Notes: generated from the sequence alone by a model not told the origin. Positions 44,476-54,115 are shown, numbered from the stretch's first letter. The stretch: 64,000 nt of DNA from Bedellia somnulentella (GCA_963576735.1 OY755178.1:6882001-6946000); one strand, 5' to 3'. A program made the numbers and translations.

Positions 44476-45549
44476 GATAATAGGCACCGATTGGCATATC
44501 AAATGTGGTCATTTTCATATTCCTATTTCTGAATGATGCGATATAAGTCGTAGTCATCTAGTTAAATCAGCAGCCGTTTATTAAGTGGCTAGCCGCTTAA
44601 ATAAACATTAGCATTAAGTGAAAAGGCGAAAAATCAGTCAGCCATGGAGTTGAATGTAGTTGAAAATAATATTGATTGTTGTAAACGAGATTATCAACTA
44701 TGTCTTCATTATGAACAATCTATAAAATAAACCATTTTAGGTAGAGATATCGACAGCTGAGGCGTAAAAGTCCGGTAGATCGTTGATTCAGTGGGTTTGG
44801 ATTAAATTTAGCTTGAGCTAAATGTTTGTAAAACTTTTGTGCTTACTGTTTTTGAAGATAAATGATAGTGTTTACTTTATTTATTTGTCTTAGTCATCTA
44901 TCTCATAAAATTTTAGGTAATCATTCTGTGCATCAATTATAAAAAAACTGACATCTTAATTTTCCGCAAACAGTTACAGCTGTTTTAAAAAGAAAAATGA
45001 ACTGAATCAAAAGTTCAACTCTGATATTGATCGCATATCTAATTGTATTGACAAAACTTCTCCTTTGGCACACAACTGAGTGCCTCGTGTTAATGTAGAA
45101 ACAAGAGAGTTTCAGGTTTAGCATGAAACGATATATCTAACAATAGTTCTACGTGATTGTACTGTATCGCCAGCAACCATCTACGGCACATTCTAATGCT
45201 ACGGGGCGTAGATAAAGAAAATCTACGGGAAGACTACGAGTATTTGTAGTAGTAAAAACTTTTATATATTTTATAGCCAATATGATACGCAGTAATGGGA
45301 TGAGAAAATCGATAATCGAAACTCAAGATTATACCTGATCAAAAGAAAGGATTTAAGAGTCGAGTAAGGTTGAATTAAATTTTGTAATTGATGCATTTGA
45401 AACTGAACCCAATAGGGAATATTCATGTTTTTCTTATTTGTCTTAAATTAATAGTTTACTATTTTATAACGTAGAAAAAAATATTACTGGGCTTCAAAAT
45501 CCTCTAGATATTATTAAAATTGAAGTTTAAAACTTTTAAAAAATTTAAG
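44476..45549. other. Unassigned AT-rich stretch
   Basis: No recognised gene or repeat. Confidence 0.3.
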
Positions 45550-45740
45550 CAGTACAAACGCCGCCATTTTACGCGCGCTATACGTGACGTCACATGACAC
45601 GTCCAGTGGCTGTTTACCTTAGTGTTTTCGACGCTTTTGAATACAATTTCGTGTCAGATGACGTCACATTTCGTTCAACCGATGGTGGCGCGTTTTGGGA
45701 GTTTGAATTTCGCTCCCTTATTTTGCACTTTTTGAATATT
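45550..45740. promoter_or_regulatory. GC-richer island with two CRE palindromes
   Basis: TGACGTCA occurs at 45585-45592 and 45659-45666 inside a segment with CGCCGCCATTTTACGCGCGC and ATGGTGGCGCG. It resembles a promoter-like or element-leader sequence. A similar block with TGACGTCA (57831-57838) precedes a THAP-like fragment at 57.9 kb. No transcript can be assigned. Confidence 0.3.
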
Positions 45741-45899
45741 ATTTTAGGGGTTTAAATAATAAGTAAATTAAAAAAAAAACCTTTTCATTATACTTTTGCG
45801 ATAATAAGTATTCGTGAAAAAAAGTTTAAGGGCATTTAAAATTTTATGCATATTCCCTATTGAAGAAACAAAAAATGTGGTAAACCCACAAAATATCCC

Positions 45900-46085
45900 T
45901 TATTATTATAAAAATAATAAACAAAGGGAAGAAAAAATTCGACACAGGCGGGAATCGAACCGGCGACCTCGGGTATACGCCCCCGTCGCTATGCCAATTG
46001 AGATACCGTGTCTATGGCTGCCAGTGCGAAATTCTTCTATCCTTTGTTTCTTTTACACTTTTAAGTAGTGTTTATGTTCCCTACC
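45900..46085 (-). mobile_element. tRNA-derived SINE (family S4), minus strand
   Basis: The minus strand carries GGTATCTCAATTGGCATAGC (A box) and GGTTCGATTCC (B box, plus coordinates 45951-45961), giving D- and T-arm-like structures. The anticodon arm is imperfect (4-bp stem, 8-base loop), so it is not a functional tRNA. A leader (AAAAGTGTAAAAGAAACAAA...) precedes the head, and CCTGTGTCGAA plus a T/A-rich tail follows. Confidence 0.7.
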
Positions 46086-46095
46086 TGTGTCGATT

Positions 46096-46185
46096 ACCGC
46101 CTGTGTCGAAATTTTCCTTTCCTTTATTTATTAGTAATAATCCCCACATGAGGTTTTCATGAACAAAACATTTAAATTATGTGAT
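46096..46185 (+). repeat. S4 SINE 3' part
   Basis: CCGCCTGTGTCGAAATTTTC, CTTTATTTATTAGTAATAAT and CCCCACATGAGGTTTTCATG. The tRNA-like head is missing. Confidence 0.65.
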
Positions 46186-46254
46186 AGTTAGGCGTTCTCA
46201 ACATTTGCATTCTATCTGAAAAGGTAGACAAGTAGCATTCAGAATTTTGAAAAA

Positions 46255-46480
46255 AAATCGGAGGTAGGGAACACAAACACTACTTAAAAGTGTAAAAGAA
46301 ACAAAGGATAGAAGAATTTCGCACTGGCAGCCATTGAAACGGTAGCTCAATTGGCAGAGCGACGGGGGCGTATACCCGAGGTCGCGGGTTCGATACCCGC
46401 CTGTGTCGAAAATTTTTCCTTCCTTTATTTATTAGTAATAATCCCCACATGAGATTTTCATGAACAAAACATTCAAATTA
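46255..46480 (+). mobile_element. tRNA-derived SINE (family S4), plus strand
   Basis: Leader GGTAGGGAACACAAACACTA, A box TAGCTCAATTGG (46343-46354), B box GGTTCGATACC (46387-46397), CCGCCTGTGTCGAA, then CTTTATTTATTAGTAATAAT and CCACATGAGATTTTCATG. It forms an inverted pair with 45900-46085, about 135 bp of which are near-identical. Confidence 0.75.
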
Positions 46481-46584
46481 TATTATATAAATATTGCACT
46501 CTGCTCTCACAGGTATTTTCAACGGGCTGACTAAGATGACATGTGATGTCCTGAACCTCCACCTGTTCAGGAATTGAAGTTCGA

Positions 46585-46668
46585 TACCGACGACTTGGTC
46601 AAGGTCGCGGGTCAAGGCAGCGCAGGACGCAGCAGTGGGCGTCTATTGGCTGATGATGATAATAAACC
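46585..46668 (+). repeat. RTE-type LINE 3' tail, deleted
   Basis: GACTTGGTCAAGGTCGCGGG, then CAGCGCAGGACGCAGCAG after a deletion, GGCGTCTATTGGC and TGATGATGATAATAA. Confidence 0.6.
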
Positions 46669-46824
46669 CTTTAAAAAGCTACGATACTGAAACATTTCAG
46701 TTAAAAGTTTCATATCAATCGACGGGTATGCAAGCCAGCTCATAACTGCATTCGATGCAAACTCCAATTTAATAAACAATTATTTATAAACAAGCCGTTT
46801 CGTGTGTTTATATATCTCGATACA

Positions 46825-46990
46825 GCTGTGTGGTATCGGCTTTGAACAGCACTAACCTGCTCCCTACGGATGTAATACGAGACGACTAAGTGGCAAACTT
46901 CTTACCAATCATTCTTTCGCATATAATCTTTACCCCACAATCTTCCAATAATTGCTGAGAAACTGATGATTCCAGAACTCCTGCTATCTA
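46825..46990 (+). repeat. T1 retroposon, degenerate, plus strand
   Basis: GCTGTGTGGTATCGGCTTTG, ATACGAGACGACTAAG and CTTTACCCCACAATCTTCCA. It faces the next T1 copy, forming an inverted pair. Confidence 0.55.
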
Positions 46991-47004
46991 GTTTGGGAAT
47001 TGAT

Positions 47005-47246
47005 ACATACAAATACACACGGTCATAAATCTCAAAAAGGGGTAGCCAGAACTTCAGAGCTAGAAACTCCCCTACTACTTTTGGAAGTTGATAGGGGAGA
47101 AGATGGTAGAAATAAAGTATCTTTGATGATGGGTCTCCTACCTCATCGCCCAAAAACTAGTTAAAAAGCCCTATACCCTTAGTCACCTCTTACGATACCC
47201 GTGGGTAGAAAGGGGTTGTAACATTCTAAGGCGGCATTACGCGGTA
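47005..47246 (-). mobile_element. T1 retroposon, subfamily A, minus strand
   Basis: CATACAAATACACACGGTCA, AAAAGGGGTAGCCAGAACTT, CTTAGTCACCTCTTACGATA, CCCGTGGGTAGAAAGGGGTT and GGCGGCATTACGCGG head. Confidence 0.8.
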
Positions 47247-48055
47247 ATTGACATAAAAAATACATGCTTAGTTATGTACATATAACTTAATAAAAGCTAT
47301 CATAATACATTTATAAAACAATAAGCTCATTCAAATTAAGCCACTTATAACAGCTGAACATACAAAAATATTCCAGTTAAAAATTTCAAATCAATCACCG
47401 TGCTGTATTTAACCAGCTCGTAACTGCGCTCGTGCAAACTCCAAAAATTCTGAAATAGCTGGAAAGTGTTAAATTTGTAAAGTTACCTCTTGTACAGCGA
47501 AAACCGCGCGGTAATGTAATAACGAGCGGGCTTCACTCTCTAATATTTACAACATTTTGCTTTAGAACAATTTGCTACGGAACTGATATTCTAGACATGC
47601 TCTAACCCACTAGTATTTGAGCAAAAGAGCCTGGATCAAGATGTCAATCACAAGAGTGATAAAATCTTTTCTATTTCCGTAAAAATCAGCCTTACCATTT
47701 AAAAGTTTTTTCCTGTGGATTATTAAGAACGAATCTTTATAATAGGCAAATGAACATTGTCTCTAAATGTATACAAACGAAAATTCATCTAATTTAAGAA
47801 ATATATAATTTAAAATTAATTTTTACAACATTCATTTTTTTACAGAAACATTAAAACTGCGTTAGAAGTACGGGAGCAAAGAACATTTAAAGTTGGTGTG
47901 GAAGAATTGTGGTTTCAATATAAATCAGGCTAGCTCGATGATATATCGTTCGATTGGTGTTATCGCGGGAACGTTCCAGTTACAAATTGTGCGAATATGA
48001 CTTAACTATTTCTATTTCTTTGATTAAAATTGTTTAATAAAAGTATTAGTTGTTA
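47247..48055. other. Unassigned AT-rich stretch
   Basis: Nothing recognised. Confidence 0.3.
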
Positions 48056-48324
48056 CAAGAGGTAACATACATACATACTTATACTCACGGCTATAAATCC
48101 CTGGAAGGGGTAGCCAGAGCTAAGGAATTAAAAATTCCTCAGCCTCTTTTGGAAAGTTGAGTGGGGAGAAGATGGTGAAATAAAGTATGTTGGTGATGGA
48201 TCTCCAACCGCATCGCCCAAAAATCCCTTAAAAGCCCCAATACCGATAGTCGCCTCTTACGTACACCCACCGGAAGAAATGGGGTAGTGCTATTCTAAAC
48301 CGACACTACACAGCAAGAGGTAAC
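48056..48324 (-). mobile_element. T1 retroposon, subfamily B, with an 11-bp TSD
   Basis: CAAGAGGTAAC flanks the 247-bp element exactly (48056-48066 and 48314-48324). It fixes the T1 termini: on the element strand it starts at GCTGTGTAGTGTCGG and ends with GTATGTATGTAT. All consensus blocks are present. This is the best reference copy in the window. Confidence 0.92.
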
Positions 48325-48339
48325 TTTTGTTTAAATATA

Positions 48340-48502
48340 TTTTTTGGGCGATCGATGTGGGTGGAGAGCCATCACCAAACCATCCATCCTTTTACAGTAT
48401 TTTCCTTACTATACTTTCAAAAGTGAATGAGAATTTTCTATTTTGAAACTATATCTACAACTTTTTAGAATTTCTAGCCGTGAGAATATGCTTGTATGTA
48501 TG
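48340..48502 (+). mobile_element. T1 retroposon, 5'-truncated, plus strand
   Basis: TTTTTTGGGCGATCGATGTG, GAGCCATCACCAAACC, TTCAAAAGTGAATGAG, TTCTAGCCGTGAGAATATG and TTGTATGTATG. It faces the preceding minus-strand T1. Confidence 0.65.
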
Positions 48503-49255
48503 CTAATAAATGTATATCAATGAGTCTAATAGTAAATTAATGATACAATTAATTACATTTTATGAATGGTGTTCTCGTATTATTACTTATAAATATTACT
48601 ACTTGATAAATATAATGTTATTCGTCAAACAAACAAGTATATCCAAAGTACATAAAGGGGCATTAAATCATCCTTTAAGTAAACATAAGTAAATTTACAG
48701 ATATCGGTTAATATTTCAAGAAACCCTTGAGAAAGCCCACATATATCGATGCAAAGCCTGAGTGGTTGTGTGTGAGACAGTCTCCAGAGAGACATACTTG
48801 TAGTTCCGGCGACGTAAAGACAATACATGGACTTTGTATGCCAAGTTTGATTTACGAGCTCACAGATTTTACTAGGGACATCCCACCTTCATGGAACGTT
48901 ACGTATAAGCGCGAACGTAAAAAAGCAGTAAAGTGTAGTATGGTTTTAGATTGTTACAATAGTTTTATGCCTTTTAAGTTTTTTCGCTTAGTTCGGTAAT
49001 GAGAAAACAGATTAAGTAAAAAAAAAGAAATGATTATGACATTTTTGGTCTGATTGTTAGACAAAGGTACATGATAACACATACAGTGAATCATCACTGA
49101 CCTTTTGTGCCAATTCATTCTAATATTTTATGTTGTTCCTATTTGTGAAAGAGAATTCAAACAGTATTTCTGACTCCCCTTTTTAAATTTTGGCATTAAA
49201 GCAATGTTTTTTTAAATAAAATTAAATTCTGCACTATTTTATGAAACATAAGTTA
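48503..49255. other. Unassigned sequence
   Basis: A 90-codon plus frame at 48727-48999 (KPTYIDAKPEWLCVRQSPER...) lacks an ATG start context or any domain I recognise, and is probably fortuitous. Confidence 0.3.
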
Positions 49256-49400
49256 TTTGCACTAATTTAAACATCATAATCAAAGCAAAACTTTCAACCA
49301 ACTCGATTTTGGTTCGTGAAATAACAACAGAGTTTACCTGTGAAGTTTTATTTATAAGAGAGTGGCGGCCCTGCACGGGCGCGTTTAAATGACTTTTAAC
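49256..49400 (+). repeat. Dispersed repeat, arm 1 of a distant inverted pair
   Basis: It matches the reverse complement of 54226-54362: TTTTGGTTCGTGAA, CAACAGAGTTTACCTGTGAA, GTTTTATTTATAAGAGAGTG, GCGGC and CGGGCGC. It ends near TTTAAATGACTTT. Confidence 0.65.
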
Positions 49401-49551
49401 CTTTTATTGCCAGCATTGGAGTCTAGTATTTAGAACTTTTGATTATGTAACGAAATAACTACACTTTTATGCTTATAAAAGTATAATTTTGGAGTTTTAT
49501 ATAGCTTTTTTTTATTACAATAAATTTTAACTAACAACATTGTTGAAACAA

Positions 49552-49810
49552 TGTTGAACGTGTAGTGCCGGCTTAGAATGTCGCTACCCCTTTCTACCGA
49601 CGGGTGTCGTAAGAGGCGACTAAGGGTGTTGGGGCTTTTTATTGGATTTTTGGGCGATGCGGTTGGAGACACATCACCAAAAACCTTTATTTTACCATCT
49701 TTTCCCCACACAACTTTCCAAAAGTGGCTGAAGAATTTATAATTCCTTAGCTCTGGCTACCCTTTCTAGGGAAATATAGCCGTGAGTATGTGTATGTATG
49801 TATTGTTGAA
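49552..49810 (+). mobile_element. T1 retroposon, subfamily A, full length
   Basis: TGTTGAA at 49552-49558 and 49804-49810 may be the target duplication. The body has GTGTAGTGCCGGCTTAGAAT, GTCGTAAGAGGCGACTAAGG, GATGCGGTTGGAGACACATC and GTGAGTATGTGTATGTATG. Confidence 0.85.
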
Positions 49811-50195
49811 TAAACTTGGCGTTTTATTATTGCAAGCCTGTTTTGTGACCATTGTAATAGATTAGAGGGTTAAACAATTTAGTATATATCAAGTGTTTTT
49901 TTAGAATGGCAATTAACAATAAGAAGAGCGCCACTCTTCTGTATCTATTAATAACTTGTATTCAAAATGTAACTAAAATCATTATGACTTAATATAATCA
50001 ATGGAATCCTTTACACACTAGCAATTTCACTGAAACTGCTTGTTGCTGCTTCAATTATATTACAATTACAGTTTTGAGCCACGAGTGAATACCTTAGATT
50101 AGACATCAGTTAACACGATTTTACTGCATGATTGAAAAATTCAGGTCGTTTTATGCAAATGGAAATTGTGTTTTCATTTAATACTATGTAATCAA
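49811..50195. other. Unassigned sequence
   Basis: Nothing recognised. Confidence 0.3.
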
Positions 50196-50312
50196 ATACA
50201 TACATGATCTGACGTAATTAGTTTCCATTTGGGTTATCAGAGACTATCGATCACTCTTTAAACGATCCTGGAAACATTTCAAACAACAAACACCCATCAA
50301 TTTTCGCATACA
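50196..50312 (-). repeat. T2 LINE 3' end, diverged, minus strand
   Basis: TTAGTTTCCATTTGGGTTAT, CAGAGACTATCGATCACTC and ACGATCCTGGAAACATTTC. Confidence 0.55.
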
Positions 50313-50867
50313 TACCATTTTATTATTTCTTTAATTATTGCATAGCACTATGTGATTAATATCAAATATGAAGTATCAACAATGAATTTAATATTTTACA
50401 ACTATTAACGTATAAATTTAATAAGAAAAACTCATGAAATATTATAAATAAAAAAAATATTTTATTAATTTTCTTTGTATAATTTGAGATCTTTTTTGTA
50501 TAATTTATTAGTAGTCCGGTCAATTTAGGCCTAAAATAAGGAGGAAGGTTACATAAATTCATAAGAAGCTGAAAATTGGCACTATTGTTCAAAACATGAT
50601 TATAAATGAAACCTCAAAAGTCCCCATCGTTCCGAGGTGTGCTAAAAATTTTACACGAGGTCAAAGGTAAAAAAAATGAGTTTTTTGCTATTTTAAGCAA
50701 AACGGTGAGGTTTTTCGCAAAATCACCCTAGTACAAAATTGTAGATCAGAAAATTCTCTACAAAAAAAATGTCAATATTTTTTTTCCTAAAAGCCACTAT
50801 TTTGAAGATATAACGCGTTGAAAAGTTCGATCATTGGTAATCTTCATACTTTGCACATGTACGCCAC

Positions 50868-51022
50868 AAATAGTGACTCAACTCAACCAGACGTTATCAA
50901 CAGCGGAATTCAATTTCTTCTCGCTATGTACGGAGCTCCTAAAAAAACCACTTGCTTAGATAAGTTGCGATACGCAACTTTTGTTAAAAATACGCGATAT
51001 AAAAAGCAAGTACAACTAGCTT
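50868..51022 (+). pseudogene. CXC-transposon protein, upstream exon-like part
   Basis: The plus frame reads SDSTQPDVINSGIQFLLAMY then GAPKKTTCLDKLRYATFVKN and KKQVQLA, stopping where the LINE inserts (GCTT at 51019-51022). The pattern (SD.T...V...G..F...LY...K....LD.LR...F) is one I recall from uncharacterised proteins that end in a CXC zinc domain. The continuation LPPTSVAAHQ is found on the other side of the LINE at 51757. Confidence 0.6.
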
Positions 51023-51754
51023 TAGGCCTAGCGAAAAATTTAAAGATATTGGCATTTTAACTGTCCCTTGCCAATACATATTTGAGAATTTAATGTATGC
51101 CAAAAAGAATATAGGCCAATTTAGTAAAGTTAGTGATAGGCATACTGTTAACACTCGGAATAAGGAGAAACTTAACGTACCGAAGTGGAGACTTAATAAA
51201 GTAAGTAACTCCTTTATGGGACTATCCCTGAAAATGTTCAATAAACTCCCTTCTGACATATTGGAATTGCCTGTGGCATCTTTTAAAAAGGCAATTAAAG
51301 CCATGCTTTTAAAGAAATCTTACTACAGTGTTCAAGATTTTTTAAACGACAAGGATTCAACGCGTACATGACCATGTCTGTAAAGCTATAAATCTTCCCT
51401 CGTTATTCCCAGGAATAATTGTCTGGTGAGGATTTTTCTTCTCACGTTATGTGATTGGTTTTTGTGATGGACAATTTATTTTAATTATGTAAAACTAGCG
51501 TTTGGTTTGGTCGCATAGAAAATCTTTTGTAAAGTAAAAACATGTTTAGAAACTGAAATTGTACAAACCATATTTTGAAAAAATGAAAAAATGTGAATGT
51601 AAAGAGTTTCTTTGTTGCTTCTTCTCTTTACGAACACCTTCCGAAGCAACGGATTAACGATTAATTTAAAACTTTGACGTTCAAAAAATGTTAGTATTTA
51701 ACTTTATTTTGAAAAATAAACTTTTTGACTTTTTTTGACTTTTTTTTTTTGCTT
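51019..51754 (+). mobile_element. 5'-truncated non-LTR retrotransposon (Jockey/CR1-like) inside the CXC gene
   Basis: GCTT flanks both sides (51019-51022 and 51751-51754). A plus frame from about 51035 reads FKDIGILTVPCQYIFENLMY, KKNIGQFS, RHTVNTRNKEKLNVPKWRLN, SFMGLSLKMFNKLPSDILEL and FKKAIKAMLLKKSYYSVQDF, then a stop at 51371. The order Y.FE..., H...TR....L..P..RL, G..L.N.LP, FK..LK..L....YYS is the usual tail after LINE reverse transcriptases. The 3' UTR is 380 bp and ends in TTTTTGACTTTTTTT-like repeats. The coding part is undamaged, so it inserted after the host element had arrived. Confidence 0.75.
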
Positions 51755-52215
51755 CTTTACCTCCAACCTCAGTAGCTGCTCACCAAGATTTATTTCGGGT
51801 ATATTACCAAGTTCAAGTGTGGCTTGGTAATCAGCTGGACCCTAAAGACTGGGGTTAGAAGTTGGTCGACAATACATTAGAGCCAGTTCTAACTTTACTC
51901 CCACCAGCACCTGAGAAACTTCTCAACTCAATATTTTGCAACTGTAAAAAAGGTTGTAATGCTAAATGTGGATGCAGAAAAGTTGGACTGTTTTGTTCCC
52001 TGGTATGCACAAACTGCCAAGGCCGATCGTGCTCTAATGTTGAGTCAGCTAATCTAGAAGACTCATATGATACCAATGAGGAATCGCTAGTGGTACAGTT
52101 GATCTGTGAAATAGAAGAAAAAGAAGAAGTAGAAGAACAGGAAGAAGAACAAGAAGAAGACGAAGAACAAGAAACAGTAATCCTGGAGAATTACGAATCA
52201 GACGAGGAATATTAA
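51755..52215 (+). pseudogene. CXC-transposon protein, C-terminal part with tesmin/TSO1-like CXC domain
   Basis: In frame from about 51757: LPPTSVAAHQDLFRVYYQVQ, VWLGNQLDPKDWG, then a TAG stop where relatives have Trp, then KLVDNTLEPVLTLLPPAPEK. A Cys-rich module follows, CNCKKGCNAKCGCRKVGLFC then SLVCTNCQGRSC, with nine cysteines in CXC spacing. The tail is strongly acidic (Glu-rich, about 30 residues) and ends NYESDEEY. CXC domains bind DNA in tesmin/TSO1 proteins. Position between long TIRs suggests a transposase-related role, which is inference. The nonsense codon and LINE insertion make it dead. Confidence 0.65.
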
Positions 52216-52734
52216 TCATTTCTTTTTCAATTACACCGCCATTATTTTTACCAACCGATATGTACAATAATATTTCACAATAGTTTTGAAACAAATAAAA
52301 TCACTGCAGACCCGTGGAATAGGCCTACAGGGCATACCACGTTAAAATAAAACGCGCTAAGTACACTACCTCATAGGTGGCGTGGAAACGTGTGCAAAGT
52401 ATGAAGATTACCAATGATCGAAATTTTCAACGCGTTATATCTTCAAAATGGTGGCTTTTAGGAAAAAAAATATAGATATCTTTTTTGTAGAAAATGTTCT
52501 GATCTACAATTTTGTGCTGGGGTGATTTTGCGAAAAACCTCACCGTTTTGCTTAAAATCGCAAAAAAAAATGTTTTGAACAATTGTGCCAATTTTCAGCT
52601 TCTTATGAATTTATGTAACCTTGAATGTATAAATTGACCGGATTATAGGCTGCCCGCGATACAGGTCTAATCTAGTGCGGGGGCCACAGATATAATAATA
52701 ACTGTAATGTACTGTTTTTGGTAATAAATGAATT

Positions 52735-52813
52735 TGAATTTGATTAATTTTGAATGTTTTTGTTCATGAAAACCTCTTGTGGGGATTATTACTAATAAAT
52801 AAAGGAAAGAAAT
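52735..52813 (-). repeat. S4 SINE 3' fragment, minus strand
   Basis: GTTTTTGTTCATGAAAACCT, CTTGTGGGGATTATTACTAA and TAAATAAAGGAAAGAAA. Confidence 0.65.
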
Positions 52814-52889
52814 ATGTAAATTAGCATACATCAAAATATATATAGAATATATACCATCAACTCTATACGCCGAAACACAGGCGTCCAAA

Positions 52890-52972
52890 GTACGAAAAAT
52901 AAAAGAGGCGATCGATATTCTCTGCTTATTCCAATGGGAACTAATAGTGTGAGAAGGTGTATGAATGTTTGA
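52890..52972 (+). repeat. T2 LINE 3' end, plus strand
   Basis: GAGGCGATCGATATTCTCTG, CTTATTCCAATGGGAACTAA, TAGTGTGAGAAGGTG and TATGAATG. Confidence 0.6.
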
Positions 52973-53210
52973 CACTGCACAATTTCGTTGATAGAACTGT
53001 AGCACCTGTAAAATAATTTTAAGTGAAAAAAAATAAAGAAAGAAACGAATACCTGATGAATACGTAGCGTAGCTTATTCTAAGTTTTCTATTAAATACGA
53101 ATCTCTTTACTACTATTTTTATAGAGCTTTCAAATAAATTGGAGATAGATTCAGTATACGTCATAAAATGAGAAGCACAAGTAGGTAGGTACCCATTTCA
53201 TAAAATGAAG
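52973..53210. other. Unassigned sequence
   Basis: Nothing recognised. Confidence 0.3.
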
Positions 53211-53627
53211 TATTTATTAAACATAACATAAACGTTCACACCGTTTATCCCCGAAGGGGTTGGCAGAGGTACCAATACTCCTGAACTCACATGGCAAGCG
53301 CCATCTAGTTTCCAGAGAAAGTACCCACGTTTTGCTTAGACAGTGTACTCACGTGATAGGGAGCAGGCCTATCGCCGTTTTGTACGAATACACTGTCACA
53401 TGACTAAGTACAACTCAGCCACGTGGGTTTCCTCACGAGGTTTTCCCTCACCGTTAGCAACCATGATAAATTAACCACACATATGACTTTAGAAAAGACA
53501 AATTGGTGAAGGCCCGTCCCAGGATTGGAACTCACGCCCTTCTGTTTTTGGGCGGGTGTTCTACCCACTGGACTATCATGTCGCTCTACCCACTGGACTA
53601 TCATGTCGCTATGACTATTTATTAAAC
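53211..53627 (-). mobile_element. T3 SINE, minus strand, 12-bp TSD, duplicated head
   Basis: TATTTATTAAAC flanks the copy (53211-53222 and 53616-53627). Reversed tail CATAACATAAACGTTCACAC through CCCGAAGGGGTTGGCAGAGG to the head. The terminal ~25 bp (CCACTGGACTATCATGTCGC) occur twice in tandem at 53564-53612, duplicating the A-box region. Confidence 0.92.
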
Positions 53628-53736
53628 TTAGTCTAAGACGCGAGAGGGATTCAGTTACATTAAATATTTCGATTTTATTCATGTCCTCTACTAACACACG
53701 ACTCAAAAGAAGTACTTATATAGTTGTTATTCATCA

Positions 53737-54115
53737 CCATCATCATCAGCCAATAGACGTCATGCTGTATGTAGGCCTCCTGCAAAGATCTCTACAACGA
53801 CCGGTCCTGTGCTGCCAGCATCCATCGGTTTCCCGCGACATTGACCAATTCGTCGGTCCACCTTGTGGAAAGCCTACCCACACTGTGTCGTCCGGTACGT
53901 GACCGCCACTCCAGAACCTTTGAGCCCCACCAGCTGTCGGTGTTATGTGCAATGTGCCCTGCCCACTGCCACTTAAGTTTAGCAGCTCTTTGGGCTATGT
54001 CAGTGACCCCGGTTCTTCTACGGATCGCCGATGTATTCCGACTTGGGATTTGAACCCACGCCACCCACAATAGGCGGCTGTTTCCCAACTATCAGCTTAC
54101 CAGCTATCACGGTTA
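53737..54115 (-). mobile_element. tRNA-like head fused to an RTE LINE 3' end
   Basis: The minus strand begins at about 54112 with ACCGTGATAGCTGGTAAGCT and GTGGGTTCAAATCCC, tRNA-like A and B boxes resembling T3. It passes directly into RTE coding sequence: RRTGVTDIAQRAAKLKWQWA, GHIAHNTDSWWGSKVLEWRS, RTGRHSVGRLSTRWTDELVN and AGNRWMLAAQDRSLWRSLQE, then a TGATGATGATGGTGATG tail at 53737. TTATT lies at both edges (weak duplication). This is either a SINE with an unusually long LINE-derived body or a T3 head next to an RTE. The RTE part lacks most of its RT. Confidence 0.7.

Larger units (their letters stand above)
50512..52645 (+). mobile_element. DNA transposon with ~270-356-bp TIRs encoding a CXC-domain protein
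   Basis: The left arm (50512-50867) and right arm (52377-52645) are inverted copies. They begin at TCCGGTCAATTTA and include GGTTACATAAATTCATAAGA, AAGCAAAACGGTGAGGTTTT, GAAGATATAACGCGTTGAAA and TTGGTAATCTTCATACTTTG. The left arm has ~80 extra bp. Between the arms lies the C-terminal part of a conserved insect protein, split by a LINE. The superfamily is not identified, and a clear target duplication was not found (TAG at both edges at best). The element is an internally deleted, dead copy. Confidence 0.75.

Noticed and set aside
45940..46020. tRNA gene
   Set aside because: A and B boxes are good, but the anticodon arm pairs poorly, the acceptor stem does not close and there are several copies with a common 3' tail: a SINE, not a tRNA gene.
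48727..48999. 90-codon frame as a host exon
   Set aside because: No ATG in good context, no splice-site support and no recognisable domain.
52049..52294. Minus-strand frame rich in Leu/Val
   Set aside because: Antisense of the Glu-rich tail of the CXC protein.
53404..53706. 100-codon minus-strand frame
   Set aside because: It lies within the T3 SINE. Equivalent frames appear in the 10.9- and 41.3-kb copies only because the SINE sequences are alike.
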